64,000 bases of DNA, from contig JARHVA010004901.1 in assembly GCA_037957365.1 (NCBI GenBank), forward strand, positions 733,001 to 797,000. Reading direction: 5' to 3'. Below the pieces are notes generated by a model. It did not search any database and had not been told where the DNA came from. It saw only the letters and a program-made list of their open reading frames with translations. Origin of the DNA: Torreya grandis (lineage: Eukaryota > Streptophyta > Pinopsida > Cupressales > Taxaceae). The position numbers and the translations under genes were made by a program. Positions within the stretch are counted from its first letter, which is position 1. Each line of letters starts with the position of its first letter. Positions 22,971 through 34,610 of this stretch are shown one piece after another.

Positions 22971-23167
22971 GAGAAATGAAGGCTAGTTTTATAAATATTA
23001 GATTAGGTGTGGGTTTTCTTTATTATTGTGTTGTGTTAAATAAGTTATTTTGAAGCACATGAGTGTTTCTTACTTGGTGTTTTATTCTTTTTTTTTTTGT
23101 TGTTTTTTGTGTTATTAGGGAAGTCTATATGTCAAAGGTAGTTTATATGTCAAGCCTGTATACTTAT

Positions 23168-23240
23168 GACTCTATAGCCCAATGGATAGGATTAGGCAAT
23201 TGGTCATGGCATAGAAAGCATGCCACCCTTGGTAGATCAC
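23168..23240 (+). other. tRNA-Arg-like sequence, possible SINE head
   Basis: Starts GACTCTATAGCCCAATGGAT, close to the 5' end of plant tRNA-Arg genes as I remember them, including an A-box-like TAGCCCAATGG, then GGCAATTGGTC. The 3' half is poorly matched and has no clear acceptor complement, so it is not a functional tRNA. It lies just before the 3' LTR. Confidence 0.35.
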
Positions 23241-25442
23241 CAAAGATGTTGACCATTTTTACCATAGGTCAAAATGCTCCAACCCCTTATATCTATAATC
23301 TTGTATAGGGGGCTTTTTATAATGTCATAGAGTATGTTGTAGCTCATTTGATGTCATTTTATATACCATTCTAAATTGGGTCATATTCTAACTTAGTCCT
23401 TGTGTCATTTGGTGTCTTAGGGGTCATTTTAGGGTCCTATATGCAAGTAGTAAGTTTTTATGGTGTTTAGATAGTCAAGATTATAGAAAGAGTCTTCACA
23501 AGACCCATGAAGTTCATTATAGCTATAAAATTTTAGGAACAAGCTTTATGAAGCCAAATCATCCTCAAGAAATCATGAAGAACTAGACTGGACCAGTTTA
23601 CTTGGAAATTTTATAAATATGATCAAAAAGCCTCATGTGAGCATCAGACAACATGCAATCAATATCCTTAGTGTTAAGATCATTCTCTACAAGTTTCATA
23701 TCTCGATGAGTCTTCTATGTTGAGATCTGAGCCTTCAAAGTTTAGCTTATCATGACTAAGGAACTAGGCTATCTTGCATGTCACATGGAAATAAGCAGAC
23801 TAATTTGTTTGAGCATTTATTATCTTCACTCAAGAACCCACATGAGCCAAAATCATATAGCATCATGGATTTCTTCATGCCAAGATTTTGCTCTACAGAT
23901 TTCACACTCATGTAAGCTTTCTAGCTCAAGATGTAAGTCCTTAAAGTTGGTCACATAGAGTAAGACGTTCACACAAGTGTCAAATTCAAGCCTTAGAAAA
24001 TAAATGTTTAGTTTCAAATGACTAATGATGGGTGCACAAATGTCATGAATAACCAAACTAGATAGCTTATTTTTGAAATTTATAAACACACTTAGAAAGC
24101 TCCCAAAACTAGTGGATCAAGTGGGCACAACCCTTTTAGCATCAATAACATCTCCCACAAATTTTTTACCCCCATGACCTTTGCACTTCTAGATCTAAGC
24201 CTTTAAAGTTTGTTAAAAAATGGGAGACATTCATGTAAACATCAATTTTAATCTCATGAACTAGCCATGTGATTTCAAATAGTGGGTCTTAGGAAAATCC
24301 AATGGTCTATGTTGCATTGTACATCTTAATACAATAGTGAAAAATGAGTTAAAAGGTCAAGGAGCTCGAGAGGCCACCACATAGCATAAGCACATAAGCT
24401 GATAGACTAACAATAGGATCTTGAGATCAATGTGTGATTGATATGCGGCAAGAACACATTATTTGTGGTAGGAAATTAATGGATCGTGATCATTCATACC
24501 AAGTAGGATCTATGGTGTGTAGGAGATCAAAGAGTCAAAAGCTGATAGTGAGGATCTATGAAGCCAATAGGAATAAGGATAGATAAGAGCATTTTGATTA
24601 GATCAAGCAATATTTGATTTACAAGGTCAAACCAAAAGAGTGATTTTTGATCAAATCAAATAGGTGTTGCAAGGTCATCAATCTACCATTGGAGCTTAAT
24701 CGAATGCCATAAAATGGGTACAATGATGTAGCCAAGGTGGCCAAGAGCATAAAGGGACCACCATTAAAGCTAAATATAGACCTCTATTTTGACCTTTTGT
24801 AGCTTGTATGGTTTGTTTTATGACTATGTTCAATATTATTAAAAGGATCCATGTACATGGTGAATACTTGATTTTTATAATGCCAAAATGGGTCTATGTG
24901 GACCTAATAGGAACCAGGCATAGAGGAAAGCATCATTAATATAATGACTATAGGAAAACTAATAGTCTAATATTAGTTTTTCATCTATAATGGACCTATG
25001 TGCATGGGGATGAGTTCAAGCATGATCTAGCTTGAATAAGAGCTACCATTTCAAAGGATGCCATGAAATAATACATGTAAACCCTAATGGTTTCATCCCC
25101 ATGACCAAATGCATGAAAAAGACCCTCTTTCCACTTTTACACACCATGATAAACTAGTGAAGAGTAGTTAGCACCAAGACAAAGCTCTAACAAATTGATC
25201 TTATTGTTTTAACTACATTGATGCTAATATCCAGCTCAAAACCACTTGATCCCATCATTATAACCATTAGGAAGCATTAATAAGGGAATAACGTAATTGT
25301 GCAACCACTTGAAGTGACCCAGATCAATCAAAATGTCTAAATGAGCATAATTTATAAAGTAGTTATAACTATGGTTCAAATAGAGTTGAGTTTTTTATTC
25401 CTCTTTAAGTGCCAAATTATCTCTCTTTAAAGGCCCTTTATT

Positions 25443-25451
25443 CTATAAATA
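25443..25451 (+). promoter_or_regulatory. LTR TATA box, 3' copy
   Basis: CTATAAATA at the same position in the 3' LTR as 15586 in the 5' LTR. Confidence 0.55.
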
Positions 25452-26070
25452 TAGCTTTTGAGCTATTATTATCTATCCCTTAGGCTGGTATGACTAGGCT
25501 CTATCAAAAATTGTATTGTGTACCTTTTTTAGTAATGAATAGAGCATTTTATAAGTTTTACTAATATATGCTTTGTGTTTTGTATTTTTTTGATATTAAA
25601 AGTGGTTTTTATCTTCCCTTTATAAGTCCAATTCCAACCTAAGTGCTAATAAACTTTCTTATAGGTCATATAATGTGTCTTAATGTTGATGTCTTAGGTA
25701 TAGAGTGGATTTTTAATTGTAAGTGTTTTCAATCAAGCCTTACCCTCATTTCCCTCTAGCCTAAGTCCATCAAATTGACCTTTAAGTGAAACATTATTGT
25801 TTAGAAACCATTGTAGACCGTGCATTAGTTATGCTCATAGTCTATAAATTTGATAATGGGTTCAATCTTGAGAGTGGATCTTTGAACATTTAGTGTATCA
25901 CCTCATTTAGAGTAGGTCCAATTTAAGCATTATCTAACTCTTTTCCCCATAAGTGATCAGTTGACATAGATAAGAGTATTTTAAGATACATTTAGGGAGC
26001 TAGCCCTTAAATCTAGAGGCTCATTTCCAATATAGGTACACCCACATACCTATAAATGTTCCCATGTTGC

Positions 26071-26119
26071 CCAAATCTGGAAGAAGCTTGAACAGCTTCT
26101 TCTAGGGTGCAAGATTTGG
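26071..26119 (+). other. Two-part stem at LTR 3' end (intact)
   Basis: Outer arms CCAAATCT (26071-26078) and AGATTTGG (26112-26119) pair perfectly. Between them GAAGAAGCT (26080-26088) pairs perfectly with AGCTTCTTC (26094-26102) around a 5-nt loop. Confidence 0.8.
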
Positions 26120-26159
26120 TCACAATAGTTCTTTAAATTATTTTTATTTTGATTAACTA

Positions 26160-28080
26160 ATAATTATCTAAACTTATTTGGATTCTTATTCTAAAACATC
26201 TACTATTCCTCCTCCTCCATTACCTTATATCAAGTAAGGTATCGAGTTGGACACAACGTTTGAAGTCTCTTATGAAGAACAAGATAATTCCTATGACATT
26301 CATTATGAGAGTTACTATAGTTCATATGATGATCCATAAGGGGACAAACATCAATAGTGTTATAAAATATTTATAATTCACCTGCACAACCAACATCGCC
26401 TCTACCAAAATGGGTTCACATTTTTCTCCATGAGGTTGGTGGATTGGTAGGGGATCCAAGATGTCCAACATGATGAGATTAAAACATTTATTTGGTTTTA
26501 CACATTTGGCATAATTTACAGTGACATAAGATCTAAATACTATCATCAATATTCTAAGCATCCTGAATGGTAGACAACTATGGTAGAAGAACTTATCTAA
26601 ATAAGAACAAAACATGAGACTTCGAACCATTTTATAAAGGAACAAAACTAGTAAGGTGCAAGTGGTTGTACCACACTAAATATGAAATAGATAGTTTTGT
26701 TGACATATACAAATCCCAACTTGTAGCAAAAATTTTTTCACAAGTTGAAGGTTTTGATTACCATGAAATATTTGTAAAAGTTGCCAAGATGAATTCCATT
26801 GGGTGAGTACTCTCAGTGGTTGAATTAGAGGGATGGTAAGCCCCTTATATGGACATTAAAATTACCTTATTACATTAATACTTATAATAATAAATCTACA
26901 TGTCCTAACCTCCTAGGTTTAAAAGCAATGAAAAATATATACTTGTGTGCAGAATTAAAAAGTCCTAGTATGATATGAAACATAGTTCTTGAGATTTGTA
27001 TGAAAAGATTGATATGTTCTTAATCAACTCTAGATTTACATAAATACCCTCTGATCCCATAGTTTACACCAAGAAAGTAGATGGAAAACTCTTGATTTTG
27101 TCCTTTATGTCAATGACTCAATAATTATAGGGAGTTCCACCAAGCATATTCATGATTTGAAAGCTCGAATAATGAGGTGTTATTAGATGATTGATTTAGG
27201 CTTGTTACATTTTTTCCTTAGTCTTCAGATTTCATAGTCTAAGAAAGAAATATTTTTTAATCAATCCAAGTATGCTCAAGACATACTCAACTACTTAAAC
27301 ATGAAAGGTTTTAATTACAGGCCACTCCTTATCAATCTATAGTCAAGCTTCCCATCAAGTGTTATTCTCCTCCAATTGATGGTACACACTAGAGGAAATT
27401 ATTAAAAAGTTTGTTTGATGTGAACTTGGTATCATGATACTGTAAAGACCCCCATAAAAGCTAATAAGAAGTTACAAAATGCATTCTAAGGTATCTTTTT
27501 GATACTAAAAACTATGTGATTGAGTACAATTCATGTGGAAAATCCTCAATTTATGATTACACTTTTGGTGGGAACATAATAGTTGTTGGCTACATAAACA
27601 GTGATTGAGTAGGACATCTAGACGATCGCAAGTGAACCATAGGATACATTCCTGTGACTTGTTCTTGAAAAATTTAGACTACTATTGCTTTGTCTACTAT
27701 GGAAGTTGAACATAGTGGAGCTATCAATGTTGATTCTAAGACAGTTTAAATTCAATATTTTCTTTTTGAATTTAGATTTCCATATATTCAACCCATTTTA
27801 CTTTGGTGTGATAATAAGAGTGTTATCGACATTACTTGAAATTAGGTGGAGCACCAATGCACAAATCATGTTGATATCTATAGGAATTATATTAAGAATT
27901 TGGTATAAGATAAGGTTGTTGATCTTAATTTTTACTAAACAAATGATCAAGTTGTAGACAGCATCATGAAACCCTTTCTTGAGGCCCAATTTTTTTAGCT
28001 TAGGTGACTTTTATGAGTGAATAAAGGTGTCGTCAAAGGGAGATAGTTCAATTATTATTTTGTCCTTCCCTTCATTGAAG
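26160..28080 (+). pseudogene. Copia element B: RT and RNase H remains
   Basis: Degraded copia pol on the plus strand. At 26700-26815 it reads YKSQLVA, FSQVEGFDYHEIF and VKVAKMNSI after frame repair. At 27100-27240 it reads LYVNDSIIIGSS (the family's YVDD changed to YVND), HIHDLKARIMRCY and MIDLGLLHFFLSLQIS. At 27600-27960 it has the RNase H remnants GYINSD, TIALSTMEVEHSGA, LLWCDNKSVIDI and VVDLNFY. Upstream domains are absent, since the gypsy element A lies immediately left. It is followed by a polypurine tract and LTR start, as expected for the 3' end of a copia element. Confidence 0.8.
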
Positions 28081-28085
28081 TAAAT

Positions 28086-28105
28086 CTTAAGGGGGGATGT
28101 TAGTG
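28086..28105 (+). other. Copia B polypurine tract and 3' LTR start
   Basis: CTTAAGGGGGGATG is followed at 28098 by TGTTAGTG, the usual copia PPT-LTR junction. The LTR sequence is lost after a few bases because the LINE 3' end begins there. Confidence 0.65.
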
Positions 28106-28710
28106 TATTTAATTTTTTATTTGATAAGGAAAAATTATGGGTTTTACAAGGATCTTGTAACCATAAAAGTTTAAAAAATGTTCAAGACACACCAAAAATG
28201 AACAAAACAAGATAGGGTTGTCCTCCAACCTGGACTGAGAAACAAAAAAACTTATGTCAAAATTCCATTAAAACATCATAAGTCCCATGCTAAAATTCAT
28301 CAAAAAACATAGCAAAAGAGAAATAAATAGGACATCCTAACATTAGATAGTTGACTCTTCAGATTCAGAGTAGTCCATAAGAGTATCCAAACCAATACTA
28401 TCATTATCTTTTTTGATATTTTATTTTGTTACTTGTCTTCTGGTATGTTTACTTGGGCCTTCCTTAGGGTCAATTTCATCTTTATTTTTACCTATAATTT
28501 TGGTAGAAGTTTTGGTTGCTTTATCCATGATAGTCATCCTACCTTTTTCCCCTTTTTTATTTTTAAGTTCACTCTCAATTTTATTGATTATCTTTGGGGG
28601 GAGAGGGATCAGTTGGGACTTTCACCTCCACCACTTTCTCCTCCCTGAGAGTTCTAGTTTTCCTCCCACCATCTTGAGAACCAACACCCTCAGCTCTGTA
28701 ACTATTTTAT
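28106..28710 (-). mobile_element. Minus-strand LINE, 3' end
   Basis: On the minus strand a reading frame (about 28700 to 28345) runs through REEKVVEVKVPTDPSPP, KTSTKIIGKNKDEIDPKEGP and LDTLMDYSESEEST before a stop. Then comes a 3' UTR containing GGTTACAAGATCC and TTGTAAAACCC, and an A-rich terminus (AATAAAAAATTAAA) abutting the copia LTR start. It continues on the far side of the LTR element at 28711-35934. The terminal hairpin resembles those at the end of the 18288-19200 insert. The frame's function is unknown: basic, then acidic at the end. Confidence 0.55.
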
Positions 28711-30032
28711 TAACCCTAATTTGGATTAGGATCCTACCTTTGGAGTATAGCATTAATAATATGGAAATTATAATACATAAGGGTGGTATTCAAATCTACA
28801 GTAGGCCAATTGGGTGCTAAACTCAGATATAAACATACACTAAATTTCTTACGTTAAGAATAGGCTAAATATAAAAAGTATAAATAAGCTATACATGGAA
28901 ATGACAAAGAAGTAATATACTTAATTAGTTTTGATGCTAACACAATATTGGATCTTGAACATGAGAAATTAAACTAGAAGGAGATTCTAGAATAGTCATC
29001 AAATTTTAGATCTAACACTTCTCGAGTTTTGAACACTAATATCAGCCCAAGATGGTTATATTGTCACTAATATATTGGTTTAATGTAAATGTTCGATATA
29101 TAATACTTACTAAAAAAGTATGTGACCACTTGGATGCTCTTGAATTTGTCTTCACCTTTATTCTGGTGCATTCAAATCTGGGTCATGGACTGTTGTTCCT
29201 CATGAATTTTCAAAACCCTAGCTCTTCATCTCCACAGTAACCTTGGAGAAAAAGGATTAGTGGGCACATAGTTTCAAGCTAACCCCAAAGACCCTTATAT
29301 TAGTGAGCATTGCCTACATAACTATTAATTAAAATAGGGCCTCAAATTGATGTATTTATCCCTTATGTATTGGTTTATATGTGAATTATGCAATATGTGC
29401 AAAGTAAGTACAATAGTGACCTAGTTAGTAACTTAGAAAATCAATCTCTTGGGTTTCTCATTTAGTAATTCAAACTTGTATATGTGTTGTTCCTATGACT
29501 GGTATAAAAATAGGTAAATTTTGTTCAATTAAATTCTTGATAGAGTGATTTTGATAAATTGTCTTGGTCTCTATTAGTATTTTCTAGATGAATACTGAAT
29601 GATGAGTGATTGTGAATATATACCACTCCTATCAATAAATATATCATATTAAAGAACTTACGTTGATCATTAATATATATTTCATTTGTAAATTGGATGA
29701 TTTTAGGGCACTAGATACTTGTGTCAGGTCAGGGCACTAATGTTGATGCTAATGTGTATCATGGACATTAACATCTAGGGACTAAGAAAGTAGGTATAGG
29801 TTCAAAACTTGTAGAGATGAAAGATAAGTACATTAAGAATTTTGGTCAAGATAGAAGGCCTATTTCATCAACATAACACTAGTCAGACTAAGATATAGGC
29901 TAAGGGAAATAAGAAAGAGCAGATGTGAGACTTACAAAAGTGGGAAAGATTCAAAACATAGAAGAATAGTCAAGGTCTAAGTTTTCCAAGTGTACAATAC
30001 TAAGGTGCTATATAATCCATAAATATCATCCA
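28711..30032 (-). repeat. 3' LTR of element D
   Basis: Matches 34611-35934 from ACCCTAATTTGGAT to GGTGCTATATAATCCATAAATAT. On the minus strand it starts TGGATGATATTT directly after the PPT. Confidence 0.85.
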
Positions 30033-30049
30033 AATGCCCCCCCCCACTT
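30033..30049 (-). other. Polypurine tract of element D
   Basis: The minus strand reads AAAGTGGGGGGGGGCATT immediately before the 3' LTR. Its position fixes the orientation of the element. Confidence 0.75.
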
Positions 30050-30867
30050 TAATCTAGTAATTAAATTGATAATTTAAAGGAAATGAATTTGTGCCTAGGT
30101 GTGTATAACACACATTGTATTTGTGTGTACCCAACTTGAGTACTTTATTGGTAACTAGAATGCAACCAAGAGTATGTTATAGTATATAATAAATGTATAT
30201 AATTTATAATTGAAATTACTTGAAATAGATTGAAATTAAAAGAGCAAGGTTTAAGAGTACACCTATATGTTAATGTAATTGCCTTGCATATTGGAAAGTT
30301 GATTTGAAAAATATGTATCATTGTAAAGCTATGAAACTGAGATTAGGAAAAATATAGATAATATTGAAAGTGCATATATCAAAGGAGATACAGAGAGAAA
30401 GATATATTGTAAGGCACATGCCGCCAACCTTGGAGCAAAGGTGAGTTTCCACTTGGCAGTTGAGATTAGCTTAACCATACAATGCAATGACATTTATAAC
30501 CTAGTGAGGTTAGATGATACAATTAATTCCAACCTAAAAACTTATAAAAATTGAGTTATTTAATCACCTTAACCATACCAAAAATTGAACCAACTACTGC
30601 AGTATATTGGCTCAATAAAGTCCATAAAAGTTTGATCAAGGTATTAGTATGTAAAAGTCTATGATGTGGTAACAGTCTATAAAAGAGTTTTAGAAGCTAA
30701 AATTGGATTTTGTAATATTAGGCATAGATTACATAGCATATGCACCTTAGATATGTCTTATTTTGAAAATATTTATAAAAATGGTACCAATGTATATAAT
30801 TCTATCATAACTGTGAATCTGAATTATATAACTATCTATTTTAGCCAATTTTAAAAATTGTGTGAGT

Positions 30868-31283
30868 GTGGAGAACATGCTTCCAAAGTATGCACCCACT
30901 ATATATGGAGAAATATAAAAATGGACATAAGTAATATTGTGGAGAAAATGTTTCCAAAATATTCCCCCACTGTAATATAGAGATGTTGGATACTAAATAG
31001 GTGGGGAGAACATGATTCTAAAGCATGCCCCTAGTGAATCTAAGAACTGTGATAAATATAATTAATTGTGGATAACATGATTCCAAAGCATGTCCCCACT
31101 ATATCTAAAAACTATGAACATGTATGGAATACATGCTCATATGACATGCCCCCACTGAACCTAAAAACTAATATAATTACCATATACTAAATGAGTGTAG
31201 ATAACATGCTTCCAAAGCATACCCCCACTAAATCCAAAAATTGTTCCAAGTGTGGAGAACATGCCTCTATGACATGCCTCCAC
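30868..31283. repeat. Seven tandem hairpins near the 3' LTR of element D
   Basis: Units at 30868-30899, 30939-30970, 31001-31034, 31068-31099, 31122-31155, 31195-31228 and 31250-31283. Consensus GTGGAGAACATGCTT, then CC, then AAAGCATGCCCCCAC. Each unit folds with an inner CATGCTT/AAGCATG stem and an outer GTGG/CCAC stem. Spacers of 22-43 bp vary in length and sequence while the dyad is kept. It lies in the 3' UTR of the element, about 0.8 kb before the PPT. Confidence 0.9.
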
Positions 31284-32794
31284 TAATATTTTTCCCCTTT
31301 TAGGTGAGGGAAAGATAGGAACTGGTAGTTACCTCACCTCAAAAGGATAAGACAATTTTATAATTTGTGAATGTAACCATGTAACATATATAAAGAACAT
31401 GTCTAGGTAGATATAGCTTTAAATCACATATAACATATGTGATCACATGAAGGCCTAAGGTGCATGATAAGGATCAATTCAAGATCTAGATAGTAACAAT
31501 ACAAGCTCAAAATTTAAATAAGCACACACATAAGAGTGCTCAAAATCAATTCAAAAGGCAATGTTCTAAGGAGAATGCAAACAAGGGGCATGTTCAAATG
31601 CCACATAATCAAAGGGACATGACTTAGTCAAATGTCCATAAAAGAAATGATGACATAAAAAAATGTCCATACAAAAAATAATGACATGTGAAAATTTCAA
31701 ATAAATCATACATAGACATGGGGACCACAAGCAAAGGAACATATTCAAATGCTAAAACAAGTAAGATAATAACAAGGCAAGACACTCAAGAAAGTACATA
31801 AAAGAAAGCATAAACATGTCATAGTAGCCCATGGATCAAATTTTTAAGAAAAAAATGTTAAGTATATAGCATATCAAGTACCATGTGTAATATATAATCA
31901 TGGATAAAAGAATATGTAAGTACACATATAAGGTCAAACATGATAATGAAATATTATCATTGAACCATATAAAATGTCTATCAAGATCAAAGAAAGTGGA
32001 TGCCCCCAATGTCTTAATGACATGAGTAGAGGGAAGGCCCAACATCCAAAATAGGAATATATCATATATTTGTGTATTCCATTATCACACTTAAGTATAA
32101 GTGTGACACATATTTGTATGTAAGAGTAACTAAATATGCCATCTATCAACATGAAACTAACATATAGATGCCAAGGAGCCAATAGAACATGTAGGTGCTT
32201 AAAATATTTTTAGATTTCTGAAATTTTTTTATTTGTTTGGTATTTTTAGAATTTTTGAAGAGACTACCCTATGATCCCATCCAATTGATGAGAATAATCA
32301 AGGGTTGATGTAAGTGTAAAATTTCTAGAATAAGATGTGTTATATATATATATATATATAAAGAAAGTAGGAACTGTATCATGTTATTTTGGTAAATTTA
32401 TGCTTGGTATCTTTGGTTTGAATTTATTTATATTTGGTTTGTAATTGCTATCCATGTATTCAATTAATAGGTACCAGGTCCTATAGGTATGAATAAATCA
32501 TATGGTAAGTTATCGATTGATACAAACATGGTTTGTTGAACTATTAATTTGTAGATTGTGCACCATATATATGAGTGAGATTATAAGTGTTTTGATATGA
32601 AGAAGGGATTTTAGTTTCCCCATTTGTAACCACATTTACAACTTTAGATTTTTCAAGTGTCTCTTGCTTTGTGAAATTTTTTGTTATAAATACTATTTTG
32701 AACACTTGATGTGCCCATTACTCTTTTCTTAATGGTGCCTTTTATATTTGTGCTTTATTATTTAACTTGTTCTCATTTGTAGGTTATTATTCTT
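31284..32794. other. Non-coding internal region of element D
   Basis: No domain was recognised on either strand. Contains a short (TA)10 run at 32340-32360 and scattered A-rich stretches. This is where pol would be expected on the minus strand. Confidence 0.5.
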
Positions 32795-33855
32795 TTACAT
32801 TGGCCCATTATATCTTTGAATGATTTGCACTAGTATTGCCAATATATCCCAAACCTTGATGGTCATTTTGGTCATATATGGAAATAGGATGATTGATGCC
32901 TTGGGAATATTTTTCCAACCCTTGACCATTATGACCAAAGTTTTGAAAATATTCCATTTCAAAACCATATTATTTGTAAAATGGAGTATCATTATTGAGA
33001 AGTAAATTTGTATCCTTTTTCTAATCTAATTTTTCTTTTTGAGCCTTTTCTTTCTCTAAGCTTGAGATTTGCAATTATGTTCACTCTAGAATTTTCTTTG
33101 GTAACCACATTTGATACTTTGGTACTTGTGTTTTATGAGAGGTACTCATAATGTGAGTGGTTTTCTTGAGTGATGTAATAATTATAGGATTACCACTATC
33201 TTTGTGACTTATTTTGTTTTATAATGCAAAACAATAATCTGTATGATACCCATGAATTTTATGATATGCACAATAGTATTTATATTTCCTTATAAGATAT
33301 ACGGGAGGTAGTTTTATCATTTTTTCTTGAATCATGTCTCTTTATATTTCACTTAGTCTCTTAATAACCTTTTGGTCACTTTTTGAATCATTGGATTTAT
33401 ATGTGTTTTGGTTTAGTATTCCATTTGGATAAGAAAATTTGTTTGGAATAGGATTGGTAGATGAGGATGTTAACACATAACTAACACTACCATGTGTTGG
33501 ATTTTGTAAGAATGTAATTTGATTTTACAATAAAGTGGTCTTTGAATTTAGAGATTGATTGAATTTAGAATGTAATTTGAGTTTGTTCATTTGTTCATAC
33601 TAGTTATTTGATCTTTTAGGGATTCACAAGCACAAACCCTAGTTATTTGTGATTGATTAACTCAATTTTAAACTATAGGTATGGCCACCTTACTCTTGGA
33701 AAAGTGATATCTTGGACTTGGCTAGAGAGGTGAGAGATATCAACCTCATTAGGGTTAGGAGGAGGAAAAGGCCCCTTTATATCCATTTGAAATGTTCTAA
33801 AAATTTGATATGAGAACAAGATAAGAAAGTATAAAAAATGATAAGGTGAAATCAA
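32795..33855 (-). pseudogene. Gag of element D with zinc knuckle and G-patch-like segment
   Basis: The minus strand encodes, from 33855 down, a proline-rich stretch, then EKMIKLPPVYLIRKYKYYCA. The knuckle follows (33231-33272), CAYHKIHGYHTDYCFALYNKI in pattern, with Cys-His-His-Cys spacing like plant Tat gags. About 250 bp further on it reads YGFEMEYFQNFGHNGQGLEK and SQGINHPISIYDQ...GLGY (about 32837-32975). This follows the glycine pattern of the G-patch that Tat/Ogre gag-protease polyproteins carry, usually just before the protease. No protease was found after it. Interrupted by several stops and by shifts of frame. Confidence 0.65.
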
Positions 33856-34586
33856 CCATGATACAATAATAATATAGCAATTTCAATCTATTGTCTGCAT
33901 TTTTTAAAAATCTGAGAGAGGTTTCTCTAGAAAACCAAGAAAGGAGATGAACTCATAAAAATAGGTAAATAAAAGTACATGTACGACATGTAGATTTACT
34001 TTTACTATTTTTAGCACAATATTTTCAAAAACCAAAAGATTATTTTGTATATATAAATATATGTATGAAAAAAATCTAAGGAATTTAAAGTGTGGTCTGA
34101 TATGAATCAAAAATATGCTAAATAATGTGGAATGCTTCATAGGCAAACCCTAGAATATTTAGCAATTATGATAATTTAAGAATATTTTTTAGAGATCTGA
34201 GAGAGGTTTTTGAATACAATATGATTTTTTATGAAACCCATAAATTAGTATCAACATAAGTACACCATTCACCTTGTATGCTAATATTTACTAAAAATAG
34301 TAAATTATGAAAATTGAAAAATCTATATTGAACTATGGGGAACAAAAAGAGGTTCTTTATTAGACTAACCTGAGTAGAAAATACTTATTAGGAATTTTTA
34401 GATGGACTTATTTAGAAGAATAAATGTTCTAATAAAATAATCATCCACTTTAAATCATAGTCATATGAATCCCTTATGACTAGAGGAGGGTAAAACACTA
34501 AGGTAAAGTTTTAGTTCTAAAAATACATCACAACCAACTGAAACCATAGGAGACTTGAAATCCCTAGATTAAAAAAAATTCAATTA

Positions 34587-34606
34587 CATGGATCAGATTC
34601 ACCAAA
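34587..34606 (-). other. Primer binding site of element D
   Basis: The minus strand reads TTTGGTGAATCTGATCCATG just inside the right LTR, sharing TTTGGTGAA with the other Tat-type elements in the window. Confidence 0.6.
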
Positions 34607-34610
34607 TTTT

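Larger units (their letters stand above)
13387..26127 (+). mobile_element. Near-complete dual-RNase H gypsy element (element A)
   Basis: Two about 2.88-kb LTRs flank gag, protease, an extra RNase H, RT, RNase H and integrase in that order. GTTCT at 13382-13386 and again at 26128-26132 gives a perfect 5-bp target duplication. The left LTR starts TATTG and both end CAATA. By eye the LTRs differ at about one base in seven, so the insertion is old. Two RNase H domains point to the Tat/Ogre lineage. The coding region has many stops and frameshifts, so the copy is dead. Confidence 0.88.
23247..26127 (+). repeat. 3' LTR of element A
   Basis: Begins TGTTGACCATTTTTACC and ends TCACAATA, and pairs with 13387-16269. 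No clear polypurine tract precedes it; the 280 bp between integrase and LTR include a T-rich stretch and the tRNA-like segment. This copy preserves the terminal stem better than the 5' LTR does. Confidence 0.9.

Noticed and set aside
23168..23240. Functional tRNA-Arg gene
   Set aside because: No matching acceptor or T-arm in the 3' half and an insertion in the D-arm/anticodon region; kept only as a tRNA-like sequence.
28413..28820. 135-residue plus-strand open frame, hydrophobic, looks membrane-like
   Set aside because: It is antisense to the LINE frame and runs into the LTR of element D. The Leu/Phe/Ser-rich character comes from the pyrimidine-rich strand.
30868..31283. Tandem repeats with spacers as a CRISPR array
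   Set aside because: The repeats are imperfect, spacers vary in length and lie within a plant LTR element between gag and PPT; no cas genes and a eukaryotic context.
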